Assembly (NCBI GenBank): GCA_020723485.1
Contig: DYIU01000002.1
Span: 591,543-655,542 of the forward strand
Source: Acidimicrobium ferrooxidans
GTDB taxonomy: Bacteria; Actinomycetota; Geothermincolia; Fen-727; Anoxymicrobiaceae
DNA: 64,000 nt
Reading direction: 5' to 3'
Shown: piece after piece, positions 9,110 through 17,967 of the stretch
How positions within the stretch are numbered: the first letter of the stretch is position 1
Layout of the letters: each line of letters opens with the position of its first letter
Made by a program: the position numbers and the translations under genes
Notes under the pieces: model-generated
The model's input: the letters and a program-made list of their open reading frames with translations, nothing else
Databases searched by the model: none
Told to the model about the DNA's origin: nothing

Positions 9110-10423
9110 CTATTTCTTGGCCGCGGCGGCCAGTTCCGCTTTGGCTTTTCTCACGTATCCGACATGTGGTATCCGGGCCGGGCAGACGTAGGAGCAGCAG
9201 CCGCACTCGAAGCAGTCGCGCGCCCCGTACTTGTCCGCCAGGTCCCACTTGCCCAGCCTCGCCTCTTTGGCGATCATGTTGGGCGTCAGGAACATCGGGC
9301 AGGCGTCCAGGCATTTGTCACAGCCCACGCAGCGCTGCTCGGCGTTGCTGTCTATGACCTCCTGCGTGAGCGCCAGTATGCCGCTCGTCCCCTTTACAAC
9401 GGAAGCGGACAGGTCTTTCTGCGCGAACCCGGTCATGGGCCCGCCCATGATGACCTTCGCCACCCCGCCGGTCATCCCGCCGCACTGCTCTATCACGTGC
9501 TCGATCGGGGTGCCGATCTTGACGAGCACGTTTGCGGGGTTCTTCATTCCGGGTCCGCTCACCGTTATCACCCGGTCGATGACGGGCTTGCCCGTCGAGG
9601 CTGCGTCGTAGAGGGCTATGGCCGTGCCGACGTTCTGCACCAGCACGCCCACCTCGCTCGGCAGCTTGCCCGGGGGCACCCTGCGCCCGGTAATCGCGTC
9701 GATGAGCATCTTCTCGGCGCCCTCGGGGTACTTGACCTCGAGGAGGACGACGTCGATCGCCGATTCGCCCGAGACCTTAGGCGTCAGGACATCGGCAGCA
9801 TCCATCTTGTTGGCCTCTACCCCGATGAATGCCTTGCTCGCGCCAACCGCCTTCATCATGAGCTTCAGGCCCGCGATGAGGTCGTCCGCCCGTTCCAGCA
9901 TGAGCCTGTGGTCACAGGTCAGGAAAGGCTCGCACTCGCACGCGTTTATTATCACGGTGTCAATCGCCTTGTCCTTGGGAGGCGTGAGCTTCACGAACGT
10001 CGGGAAAGCCGCGCCGCCGAGTCCGACAAGCCCGGCCTCCTTGGCGATGTTGCGTATCTCCTCAGCGGAGAGGTTCGATACGTCGCGCTTTTCCGTCCAC
10101 TTGGCGGGCTGGTTCGGGTCAACGGTGATTATCACCGAGTTCACCGGAGCCCCAGTGAAGTTCTTGCGCTCCTCGATCGCCTTGACCGTGCCGGAGACGC
10201 TGGAGTGCACGGGGGCGGAGATGAACGCGTCGGTGGCGCCTATCTTCTGCCCGGCCTCGACCCTGTCCCCGACACTGACCGTCGGCGCGTTCGGCGCGCC
10301 CACGTTCTGTGCCATCGGAATTACCACTTCAGCGGGGAGGGAGATCTCGACGGTCGCCTTCCCGGCGGTAGCCTCTTTCCGATACGGCGGATGGATTCCG
10401 CCACGGAATGTCTTGAGTTCCAT
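9110..10423 (-). CDS. rnfC: RnfC, NADH/FMN and Fe-S subunit of an Rnf-type complex
   Basis: A 437-residue RnfC. The N-terminal barrel-sandwich region (FRGGIHPPYRKEATAG) is followed by the flavin/NADH domain (GLVGLGGAAFPTFVKL, NACECEPFLTCDHRLM) and the SLBB-type region. Two ferredoxin-type motifs end the protein: C365-C368-C371-C375 and C404-C407-C410-C414. RnfC connects NADH chemistry to the membrane subunits. It lies 15 nt after fdhB on the same strand and before rnfD, so it is co-transcribed with formate dehydrogenase. The partial gene at the left edge of the window is a close relative. Confidence 0.94.
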   Translation of the reverse strand: MELKTFRGGIHPPYRKEATAGKATVEISLPAEVVIPMAQNVGAPNAPTVSVGDRVEAGQKIGATDAFISAPVHSSVSGTVKAIEERKNFTGAPVNSVIITVDPNQPAKWTEKRDVSNLSAEEIRNIAKEAGLVGLGGAAFPTFVKLTPPKDKAIDTVIINACECEPFLTCDHRLMLERADDLIAGLKLMMKAVGASKAFIGVEANKMDAADVLTPKVSGESAIDVVLLEVKYPEGAEKMLIDAITGRRVPPGKLPSEVGVLVQNVGTAIALYDAASTGKPVIDRVITVSGPGMKNPANVLVKIGTPIEHVIEQCGGMTGGVAKVIMGGPMTGFAQKDLSASVVKGTSGILALTQEVIDSNAEQRCVGCDKCLDACPMFLTPNMIAKEARLGKWDLADKYGARDCFECGCCSYVCPARIPHVGYVRKAKAELAAAAKK

Positions 10424-10438
10424 CTAATCCCTCCTCTC

Positions 10439-11269
10439 CTACTGTTCCAGCTTGTACTTGTCTTCGAGCCCGCGGTTACGCGCGTTGATCACCCCGTTGA
10501 CAACGAGGGCGATAACAAGCCCGGCCGTTGCCACCAGCCCGTAGGGCTTGGTGATCGCCTTCCAAACCGTCACGGAGACGGGCACGGAGGGGTCGTTCGG
10601 CAGGCCGTACTTGCTGGGCTCGTCTGTCAGGATATACATGTAGTTGAGCCCGTCCAGCTCGGTCTCGCCGTACAGGTGCGCCTTCGGGTAACCCGATGCC
10701 TTTAGTCGCGCCACCCGCAGCTTGGCCTTCGCGATGAGCTCGGCGCGGTCGCCGAAGGAGAGCGTCCCCGGTGCGCAGGACTTCACGCAGGCGGGGATGT
10801 CGTACTTGGCGACCCCGTTGGTGACCCTGTCGAAGCACATCGTGCAGCGGAAGATGCCCTTTTCCTTCTGGTTGTACCCGGGTACGTCGAAGGGACAGGC
10901 CACCCTGCAGTAGTTGCAGCCTATGCACTTGTTGGGATCTGTCTGCACGGTCTTGAGCACGGACCCGTCGGAGAGCTTGTAATCGATGTGGGTCGTCGCG
11001 TTCGGAGGGCAGACCTCCACGCAGGCCGCTTCGTCGCAGTGCATGCACTGGTGCTTGGTGAAGAGCCACGTCATCTTGTCGTCTTTGTAGTACTCGTTGA
11101 ACAGGATCCGCATCCAGGTGTAGGAACTCAAGGACGGAGGGTTCTCGTAGGAGCCCTTGTTCTCGGTCTTCTCACCCGGGTTCTGGTTCCACTGCTTGCA
11201 GGCGACCTGGCAGGCGCGGCAAGCTGTGCACCTCGTCGTATCGACTAGGATTGCCTTCTGATTAGCCAT
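10439..11269 (-). CDS. fdhB: Formate dehydrogenase iron-sulfur (beta) subunit
   Basis: A 276-residue ferredoxin-type protein of the FdnH/FdoH group. It has four cysteine clusters: CTACRACQVACKQW, CMHCDEAACVEVCP, CIGCNYCRVACPFD and CTMCFDRV...CVKSC. A C-terminal hydrophobic helix (about residues 240-260, LVATAGLVIALVVNGVI) anchors it in the membrane, as in FdnH. It passes electrons from the molybdenum centre of FdhA to a membrane partner. No cytochrome b gamma subunit (FdnI) is encoded nearby; rnfC follows instead. The start at 11269 lies 13 nt after the fdhA stop. Confidence 0.94.
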   Translation of the reverse strand: MANQKAILVDTTRCTACRACQVACKQWNQNPGEKTENKGSYENPPSLSSYTWMRILFNEYYKDDKMTWLFTKHQCMHCDEAACVEVCPPNATTHIDYKLSDGSVLKTVQTDPNKCIGCNYCRVACPFDVPGYNQKEKGIFRCTMCFDRVTNGVAKYDIPACVKSCAPGTLSFGDRAELIAKAKLRVARLKASGYPKAHLYGETELDGLNYMYILTDEPSKYGLPNDPSVPVSVTVWKAITKPYGLVATAGLVIALVVNGVINARNRGLEDKYKLEQ

Positions 11270-11282
11270 ACCACATCACCTC

Positions 11283-14200
11283 CTAAGCTTTCTCGATGTT
11301 GACCAGGAACGCTTTGTACTCCGGCGTCGTGGTGTTACAGTCACCGATGTGCGGAGTCGTCTGGTTCCCGGCGTAGTTGCTTCCGTCCGGACCGCCGGTG
11401 CACAAGCCTGTGAACCCGTAGTGGTACGGCATGTTCACCACGTCGGTGGACTTGCCATCGACCTTGATCACCTGGATGCGGTCTGTCACGAGAGCGACGC
11501 ACTTGACCTCGCCCCGGATGCTCTTGACCACCACCCAGTCACCGTTGCTTATGCCCTTGCGCTTGGCCAGGTCCTTGGACATCTCCACGAACATGTTGGG
11601 CTGCATCTCGATGAGCCACGGCATGTTGCGCGTCATCGTCCCGGACTGGAAGTGCTCGGTGACCCTCGAGACACCGCATATTATCGGGTACTTCGGGTCG
11701 CCGACGGGTGCCAGCTTGTCCATCGCGGAGTCCCATATCTTTACGACGGGACTATGCTGGCTGCCGTTCATCATGTTCTTGAATTTGGTCTCGACTGGCT
11801 CGTAGTGCTCCGGGAACGGGCCGTCCACGTTGGCGCCCGCGGCCGCGAAGAACGCTCCCATGCCGAGGTTTATCATGATGAACGGGTTGGCCGCCGAGAC
11901 GTTGGGCGCAACGGGCGGATTGCCCGGCAGCGCGGCGTCCGTGGCCTTGAAGTCCGGCACGTCGACGTTCACCCACTTCGTGCCGTCCCACTTGACGAGC
12001 GTCTTGTCCGCCGTCCACGGCTGGCCGTTCACGTCCGCCGAGCAGCGGTTGTAGACGATGCGCCTGTTCACCGGCCAGCACCATGCCCAGCCGGGGTAGA
12101 TGGCGACGTTGCCCTTGTCCTCGTTGTTGGTGCGCTTGGCAAGGTTGCCCTTGGTCTTGGCGAAGCTGGCCTGCGCGGCCGCGAGGGTCTCGGGCTTGTC
12201 CATGCCGGGGTAATCGGCCTCCTCGGGGTAGACCCCGCTGTAGACCCAGTTACCGCAGGCAGTGGAGCCGTCGCTCTTGAGCGCGGTGAAGTTCTTCACG
12301 CGCTTCTTGGTGGCCGTGTTGTAGCCGTTCATCTCGGCCAGCACCTCTTCGCTGTCCGCGACTTCCCCGTAGGGCCAGTTGAGGTTCAATATGCCCTCGC
12401 GGTTCGGTGCCTTCTCATCGGCCTTGTACAGCTCGACCAGCCTCCTCCAGATGGCGCCGAGGGTGTCTATGTCCTTGCGACTTTCTCCCTTGGGTGAACC
12501 ATACTGGTAGAACCACTGGACCACGCGGCCGGTGTTGGAGAACGTCCCCTGGTACTCGCCGTTCTGGGTCGCCGGGAGCAGGAAGACCTCGGTCTTTATC
12601 GAGCCGGGGTCGGCGCCCGGGCGCTTCCAGAAGTTGGGAGTCTCGGTGTTGAATATCTCCGAGACGACCAGCCAGTCGAGGTTGTCCATGGCGTCCGACT
12701 CCATGTTGGAGTTCGGTCCGCCGACAACCGGGTTCTGCCCGATGACGAACAGGCCCTTCACGGTCTTGTTGTACATCGCCTCGAAGAGGGCGATGTGCGT
12801 GTAGTTGGTGCCGTCCTTGACCCTGGGGAACCAGATGTACCCGAACTGGTTGTCGGGCTTCGCGTTGTCCCCGTACATCGCTTTAAGGAAGCTGTTGAAG
12901 AACTTGTCGTAGTTCTGCGCTACGAAGGCGGTGCCCACCATCTTCTTGGAGAGGTAGGCCGCCAGGTCGGGGTCCTTCGCGCTGTTCGGCATTCCCAGGT
13001 AGCCCGGGACTATGTGCGAGAGCAGCGCCTGGTCGGTCGAGCCCTGCACGTTGGCGCAGCCCCTGAGGGCGGCGATGCCGCCGCCGGGGACTCCGACGTT
13101 GCCGAGGATGAGCTGCAGCATCGCGAAGCAGCGGATGTTCTGCGTCCCGTAGCTGTGCTGGGTCAGGCCCATAGCGTACAGGAGGACACCGCTCTTTCCC
13201 CGCTCGTATGTGGAGCAGTAGGCCTTGGCGACTTCCTCGAACTTGGCCTTGGGGATGCCACAGACCTGCTCGACCTTGTCCGCCGTGTAACGGCTGTAAT
13301 GCTTTATCAGCTGCTGCCACACGCACTGCGGGTTCTGAAGGGTCGGGTCCTTGAGCGGCTTCCCGTCCGGGCCCATCTGGAACGACCACGTCGCGAAGTC
13401 GTAGCTCTTCTTCTTCTTGCCCGTCTTCGGGTCCTCGGTCTCCTTGAAGCCGGAGAAAAGCCCGGTGTCGGGGTTGAAGGTGAAGCCGGGATTGACCAGG
13501 AACGACGCGTTCGTGTAGTTGTTCACGAAGTCCCAGTTGACCATGTTGTTATCTATCGCGTACTTGATCAGGGCGCCGAAGAAGACGATGTCCGTCCCGG
13601 GCCTTGTCTGCGCGAAGATGTTCGCCTTAGACGCGGTGCGGGTGAACCTGGGGTCGACGACTATAAGGGTCGCCGGGTCCTTCTCGCGGTTCATCGCCTC
13701 TTCCACCCACTTGAAGGTGATGGGGTGGTTCTCGGCGGCGTTGGATCCACAGACCATGAAGGCGTTGCTCATCTTCATGTCCTGGACCTGGTTGGTCATG
13801 ACGCCTCGTCCGTACGTGGCCCCCAAACTGGAGACCGATGGAGCGTGTCACAACCTGGCGTGGTGCTCTATGTACACCACGCCTAGCGAGCGCGCGAACT
13901 TCTGGTAGAGGTAAGCGCCCTCGTTGGAGAGCTCGGCGCTGCCGAGTGTTCCGATGGCCTCGGTGCGGTTCGCCGGGACCTTCTTCCCGGTGGGCTTGCC
14001 GTCGGGGCCGATTATTTCGTCTTCCTTGATCCAGTTGGCGTCCCGGGTCTCCTTCACCAGCTTGGCTATCTTGTCGATAGCCTCTTTCCAGGAGATCTCG
14101 GTCCAGTCGGATGCGCCCTTGGCGCGGTACAATGGTTTTGTGAGCCTCTCCGGGTTGATCTCACCGTCGATGTAGGACTTCTGGATGACGGCAGAACCCT

Positions 14201-14468
14201 TGCTGCAGAGCGTCCCGAAGTTGATCGCGTTGTCCGGGTTGCCCTCGGAGTTCACGATCTTGAGGTGGTCGCCTTCTTTCTCGCTTGCCAGCAAGGTGCC
14301 GCAACCAACGGCGCAGAACGAGCAGACGCCGGTAGTCTCTACGGCCTTGACGATTCGAAGAGGTTCTGTAGCTGCACGCGCAGGCAGTTTAAAGCCTAGG
14401 TTTACCAGAGCCGCCGCCCCCAGCCCGGAGCCGGACAGCTTGATAAAATCTCTACGCGTAAGTTCCAT
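11283..14468 (-). CDS. fdhA: Formate dehydrogenase catalytic (alpha) subunit, selenocysteine-containing
   Basis: The gene is one 1061-residue selenoprotein read through an in-frame TGA at 13848-13850. It is not two genes. The N-terminus (MELTRRDFIKLSGSGLGAAA) is a Tat signal, so the enzyme is exported. A 4Fe-4S site C49-C52-C56-C88 follows. The active site reads HHARL-U-HAPSVSSLGATYGRG with Sec at residue 207, matching the ARLUHGPSV motif of formate dehydrogenases; His follows Sec as required. The remaining molybdopterin domains are intact (GSNAAENHP, VVDPRFTRTA, and the C-terminal MNMPYHYGF-like region). ATG 14468 has GAGGGGGG about 3 nt upstream; GTG 14480 is a weaker choice. It oxidises formate, or reduces CO2, with bis-MGD. 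Confidence 0.97.
13818..13850 (-). promoter_or_regulatory. UGA(Sec) codon and SECIS hairpin of fdhA
   Basis: On the minus strand the UGA at 13850-13848 is followed after 11 nt by a hairpin with stem GGTCTCCA/TGGGGGCC (13836-13829 with 13825-13818, eight pairs including G-U pairs) and loop GTT. The loop starts 20 nt after the UGA with G in its first position, both as expected for a bacterial SECIS read by SelB. Confidence 0.85.
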
Positions 14469-14588
14469 ATCCCCCCTCACTTTCCTAGATTCTTTTAAGG
14501 CGCTATTCGAACCCTACAGTTCCCCGGAGAAAACCAAATCCACCCCCCCTAAGGTCAATTGCTCCGGAGCCTTGTTTCCTCACGGACT

Positions 14589-15458
14589 TTATTGTCTACC
14601 GGCCGGCTTGAGGCCTTCCTCGGAAGCGGCCAGGTCGAGCTCCGCGGTTACTATATCCTCCAGCGGAAGCAGCACGTCCTTGTCAGTTCCACGCAAGTTT
14701 ACAGTCTTTATGTATACCTTACAACTACTACAGTACTGGACTCTCTTGCCGGGTTCGTCCTCGATGTACAGGAACTCGAGTGAACCCAATGATTCGCTGC
14801 AGAAAGGACAGCTCGCGCGTTGCAGGTTCCAGAGCGTGTGGCACAAAGAACACTCCACCAGCCACAAGCCGTCTTCGTTTCTAAAAAACCCCATCAGCGG
14901 TGCGCTCCCGCAAACAGGGCAATGGCCTCTTTGCCATATGGACTGGTCCATTCCGGACGCAAGAATACTACCACACTTGCGGTAGAACGGCGCAAGGGAT
15001 TCCCACAATATGTTCGAGGCAAGAATCTTGTCCGAATCGTCCTCCCATCCCGACGTCAGGGGAAGCTCCTCGCCGGCGAGCACCCGTGCCATGGTGGAAC
15101 GCAGGTTCTCGTCGCTCAGGCCATCCCAGGAGTAGAGCTCCTTCGAGTGCTCGAAACCTCCCGGGCGCCTCTCCTCCATCACCGTGCAGATGTCCTTCAC
15201 CAGGCTCCTGTACCTGACCGGGTCCACCTCGAGCTCGGGGGCGTCGACCATGGTGACAAGCGTACCCAGGCGGGCGTCCCTCTCTTCCACGTCCATCTCG
15301 ACGCTGCATCCGACCTCTTCCAGCGCCTTCTGCTGCAGCTCCATCACGGCCCCGTAGAGGCGAAGGGCCCCCTCGTAGTCGGGGTATCTCTCCACGTAGC
15401 GCTCCACCGCCTCGCGGACTCCCTGCACACCGGGGTCGACTGTCTCGACTACTGCCAA
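14589..15458 (-). CDS. fdhE: Formate dehydrogenase accessory protein FdhE
   Basis: A 289-residue protein. Its C-terminal half carries the FdhE rubredoxin-like metal sites: CPVCGSAPLMG, CSLCHTLW, CPFCSESLG and YCSSCKVYIKT. FdhE is a cytoplasmic factor needed for assembly of exported formate dehydrogenases. The N-terminal half is helical and less conserved. TTG 15458 follows AAAGGAG with a 6-nt spacer. It sits between tatC and fdhA on the same strand, which fits maturation before Tat export. Confidence 0.92.
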   Translation of the reverse strand: MAVVETVDPGVQGVREAVERYVERYPDYEGALRLYGAVMELQQKALEEVGCSVEMDVEERDARLGTLVTMVDAPELEVDPVRYRSLVKDICTVMEERRPGGFEHSKELYSWDGLSDENLRSTMARVLAGEELPLTSGWEDDSDKILASNILWESLAPFYRKCGSILASGMDQSIWQRGHCPVCGSAPLMGFFRNEDGLWLVECSLCHTLWNLQRASCPFCSESLGSLEFLYIEDEPGKRVQYCSSCKVYIKTVNLRGTDKDVLLPLEDIVTAELDLAASEEGLKPAGRQ

Positions 15459-15484
15459 TAGAAACTCCTTTGCTTAATGAGATA

Positions 15485-16222
15485 TCAGGTGTCTGCCAGC
15501 TTCGCTTCCTTCGCCCTGCGCCTGCTCGCCGTCATCCAGGCCAGGGCGAGGCTAAGCAGGTACAGCACGACCATCGGTATCGCGACCAGCACCATGGTCA
15601 CCGGGCTCCAGTCGGGGGTGATGATGGAGGCCGTGAGAAGTATTATCAGGAGGGCATAGCGCCACTGCTTCTGCAGCTGCTCCGGGGTGATGACGTTCAG
15701 AAGGACAAGCATCCAGATGAAGATGGGGGTCAGGAACGATACCCCGAGCCCCAGGAGGAACCATCCCGCGAAGTTCACATACTGCCCGGCAGAGAGAACC
15801 GGCCGCATCTGGCCACCCGCCACGTTCAGGAGCCAGTTGATGCCCGCCGGCATGATGAACCTGTAGCCGAATACCACGCCCGCCGCGAAGAAGAGCACGA
15901 TCATGGACATTATGAGTATCGTATAGCTTTTTTCCCTGGCCTTGAGCGCGGGAGAGGCGAACGCCATCGTCTCGAAGAGTATCACCGGGAGCGCCAGGAT
16001 GATGCCGCCGAACAGTGCGAGCTTGAACCTCACCAGGAACGGTTCCATCGGGGTCATGTAATAGAGGTTTATCGAGCCCGCCGGCTCCTTGATTATCGCC
16101 AGGATGTCCCACGCGAAGAGCCATGCGACCGCCATCGCGACGACTAGCGCCAGAACGCTCACGATTATCCTGCGTCTCAACTCCTCCAGGTGCTGGAGGT
16201 AGGTCATGCGGCCGGCTGCCAA
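15485..16222 (-). CDS. tatC: Sec-independent protein translocase subunit TatC
   Basis: A 245-residue protein with six membrane helices. The N-terminal motif MTYLQHLEELRRRIIVSV is the TatC signature, and the family motifs FETMAFASPALKAREK and a PDWSP region near helix 5 are present. TatC binds twin-arginine signal peptides such as that of FdhA in this operon. TTG 16222 lies 6 nt after GGAGTGAGA; ATG 16207 is a possible shorter start. The gene is 18 nt downstream of tatA. Confidence 0.95.
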   Translation of the reverse strand: MAAGRMTYLQHLEELRRRIIVSVLALVVAMAVAWLFAWDILAIIKEPAGSINLYYMTPMEPFLVRFKLALFGGIILALPVILFETMAFASPALKAREKSYTILIMSMIVLFFAAGVVFGYRFIMPAGINWLLNVAGGQMRPVLSAGQYVNFAGWFLLGLGVSFLTPIFIWMLVLLNVITPEQLQKQWRYALLIILLTASIITPDWSPVTMVLVAIPMVVLYLLSLALAWMTASRRRAKEAKLADT

Positions 16223-16240
16223 ATCTCACTCCGTCGAGAG

Positions 16241-16441
16241 CTATTCCTTGCTCTCTTCCTTAGGCTCGGTGGACTCCTCGAGGCCCTTGGTGACTTCCTG
16301 CTGAACCTTGTCCGTCGAGTCCCTGAACGCGCGTAGAGCCTGGCCGACCGATTGCCCGACCTTGGGCAGGCGGGAGGGTCCGAAGATCACCAGCGCGATA
16401 ACAAGTATTATTATGAGTTCCGTTGGTCCAAGTCCGAACAT
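16241..16441 (-). CDS. tatA: Sec-independent protein translocase subunit TatA
   Basis: A 66-residue TatA. It starts MFGLGPTELIIILVIALVIFG, one membrane helix, followed by the amphipathic helix PSRLPKVGQSVGQALRAF and an acidic tail. ATG 16441 has AGGAGG about 10 nt upstream; the open frame further upstream is not needed. TatA forms the export pore with TatC. It is the first gene of the seven-gene minus-strand operon that ends with rnfD. Confidence 0.94.
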   Translation of the reverse strand: MFGLGPTELIIILVIALVIFGPSRLPKVGQSVGQALRAFRDSTDKVQQEVTKGLEESTEPKEESKE

Positions 16442-16659
16442 CTGGAAAATCCCTCCTGTATTGGGATGAACCCGCGTCCCTACTGTTTTGATGTTAAAGG
16501 TGGCGGTGCCCGGTGTCAATTCGGCCCCCGAATCCCCCGGACAGCGCTCCCCGCTGCACTTAGATTGCCGCGGTGGGCTCTGCTAGAATTGGTGCGGCTT
16601 GCCGGGCCCGGGGACCGTTTTCGCGGCGACAGCCGGGCTCTCGGAGAAGGGAGGACGAG

Positions 16660-17877
16660 GTGAAGGTCGATGTGGTGACGGGAGCATGCGGTTTCTCGGG
16701 GAATTACCTGGTCAAGCATTTGCTGGAGAAGGGACGGAAGGTGCGGGCTACCGACCTCCCCGGGTCGCTCGACACCCAGCAGGCGGAAGAGTTCCGCCGC
16801 CTGCTCGACGTCGACTACGCCAGGGACGGGGTCGAATGGGTGCCGTCGGACGTGACTCAACCGGAGACCCTGGCTACCCTTTTCGGGAACGGCGACGTCG
16901 CCTGCCTCTTCCACACGGCCTCTCTATACGACTACTCCGCTCCCTGGGAAGCGCTTGAGAAAGTCAATATCTCCGGCGTGAGAAACCTGCTCGACGCGGC
17001 CATCGAGGGGGGCATCGAGCGCATGCTCCACTGGTCGACGTGCGGGGTATACGGGCACTCGAACTTCCCTGGGGCCTACCTTGAGTGCAGGCCCTGGCGC
17101 CCCACCGTGGAGTTCCTCTGGAACGTGCTGGTGAGGCCCTGGCAGTCCGACGGCAGCTTCAAGCGGCCGCACAGGCATCCCACCAACCAGCCTATGACCG
17201 AGGACCGCTCGAATCCGAAGAATACCGACGGGCTCACGCCGGCGGGCACCGACTTCAGCAATGAGTACGGCCGCTCCAAGTGGATACAGGAGCAGGTAGT
17301 CTGGAAGTACCACCGCGAGAAGGGACTCCCCGTCACGGTCATCAGGCCCGCCCCGATATACGGCCCCGGCTCGTACTACGGGGCCACGGGCCTCATAATC
17401 GCGATATCCGAGGGCCTGCTTCCGCTCTACCCCGCGGCGAGCAAGTTCCTGCTCTTCGGCGGGAACGTCCATGCCCGCGACCTCGCTCGCGCCGCCGTGT
17501 TCCTTTCCGAGCGCCCGGAGACCATAGGCGAGGACTACAACGTCGCCGACAGCTACCTCCTGACCCACAGGGAGGCGATAGAATCCGCCGTGAGGCTGGT
17601 CGGAAGGCGCGTGCATTTCCTGCCGGTGCCGATGCCCCTGTGGCAGAAGTTCGTGATAGCCGCCGGCAAGTCCGCGCTCTGGCTGGAGCAGAAGTTCCCC
17701 GAATCGTACACCCGCAGCCGCGTCCTGGACCTCGGACAGCTCAATTACCTCACTATGGGCATCTGGGTCAGCAACAGGAAGATCCGCGACCTGGGGTTCG
17801 AGTTCGAGTACGCCGACTTCAAGGAAGGCATGGCGGATACCGTTGCCTGGCTGATACTGAACGGCATCATCCAGTAG
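16660..17877 (+). CDS. NAD-dependent epimerase/3-beta-HSD-like extended SDR
   Basis: A 405-residue extended short-chain dehydrogenase. The Rossmann motif VTGACGFSGNYLVKHL opens the protein, the acid D33-type residue follows (RATDLPGS), and the catalytic YGRSKW (YxxxK) is present. SLYDYSAPWEALEKVNISGVRNL resembles the 3-beta-hydroxysteroid dehydrogenase/isomerase and sterol-dehydrogenase group. The substrate cannot be read from the sequence. GTG 16660 follows GGAGGACGA. It is divergent from tatA and convergent with the VWA gene. A repeat pair lies 8 nt after its stop. Confidence 0.85.
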   Translation: MKVDVVTGACGFSGNYLVKHLLEKGRKVRATDLPGSLDTQQAEEFRRLLDVDYARDGVEWVPSDVTQPETLATLFGNGDVACLFHTASLYDYSAPWEALEKVNISGVRNLLDAAIEGGIERMLHWSTCGVYGHSNFPGAYLECRPWRPTVEFLWNVLVRPWQSDGSFKRPHRHPTNQPMTEDRSNPKNTDGLTPAGTDFSNEYGRSKWIQEQVVWKYHREKGLPVTVIRPAPIYGPGSYYGATGLIIAISEGLLPLYPAASKFLLFGGNVHARDLARAAVFLSERPETIGEDYNVADSYLLTHREAIESAVRLVGRRVHFLPVPMPLWQKFVIAAGKSALWLEQKFPESYTRSRVLDLGQLNYLTMGIWVSNRKIRDLGFEFEYADFKEGMADTVAWLILNGIIQ

Positions 17878-17884
17878 CGCAAAT

Positions 17885-17960
17885 CGGGGTCAGGTCGTTT
17901 GTTGCGTTTCCGGGAAGACGACCGGCAACGGATGAAAACGCAACAAACGACCTGACCCCG
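17885..17960. repeat. REP-like inverted pair between convergent genes
   Basis: Two perfect 25-nt arms, 17885-17909 and 17936-17960, each with the core CGGGGTCAGGTCGTTTGTTG, are inverted about a 26-nt spacer. Each arm points away from the stop codon of the nearest gene, in the sense direction of that gene. The pair could fold into a long hairpin and end both transcripts. Confidence 0.85.
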
Positions 17961-17967
17961 TTGTGCA

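Noticed and set aside
9053-10705. Long open frame antisense to rnfC and fdhB
   Set aside because: It is the mirror of GC-rich coding sequence; its Arg/His/Val-rich translation matches no family and rnfC is certain on the other strand. The same applies to other long antisense frames such as 2718-4163(-), 11349-12497(+) and 18028-19113(+).
11283-14480. Broken formate dehydrogenase pseudogene or two separate genes
   Set aside because: The only stop is TGA at the known Sec position, with a SECIS and the complete Sec machinery nearby, so recoding explains it.
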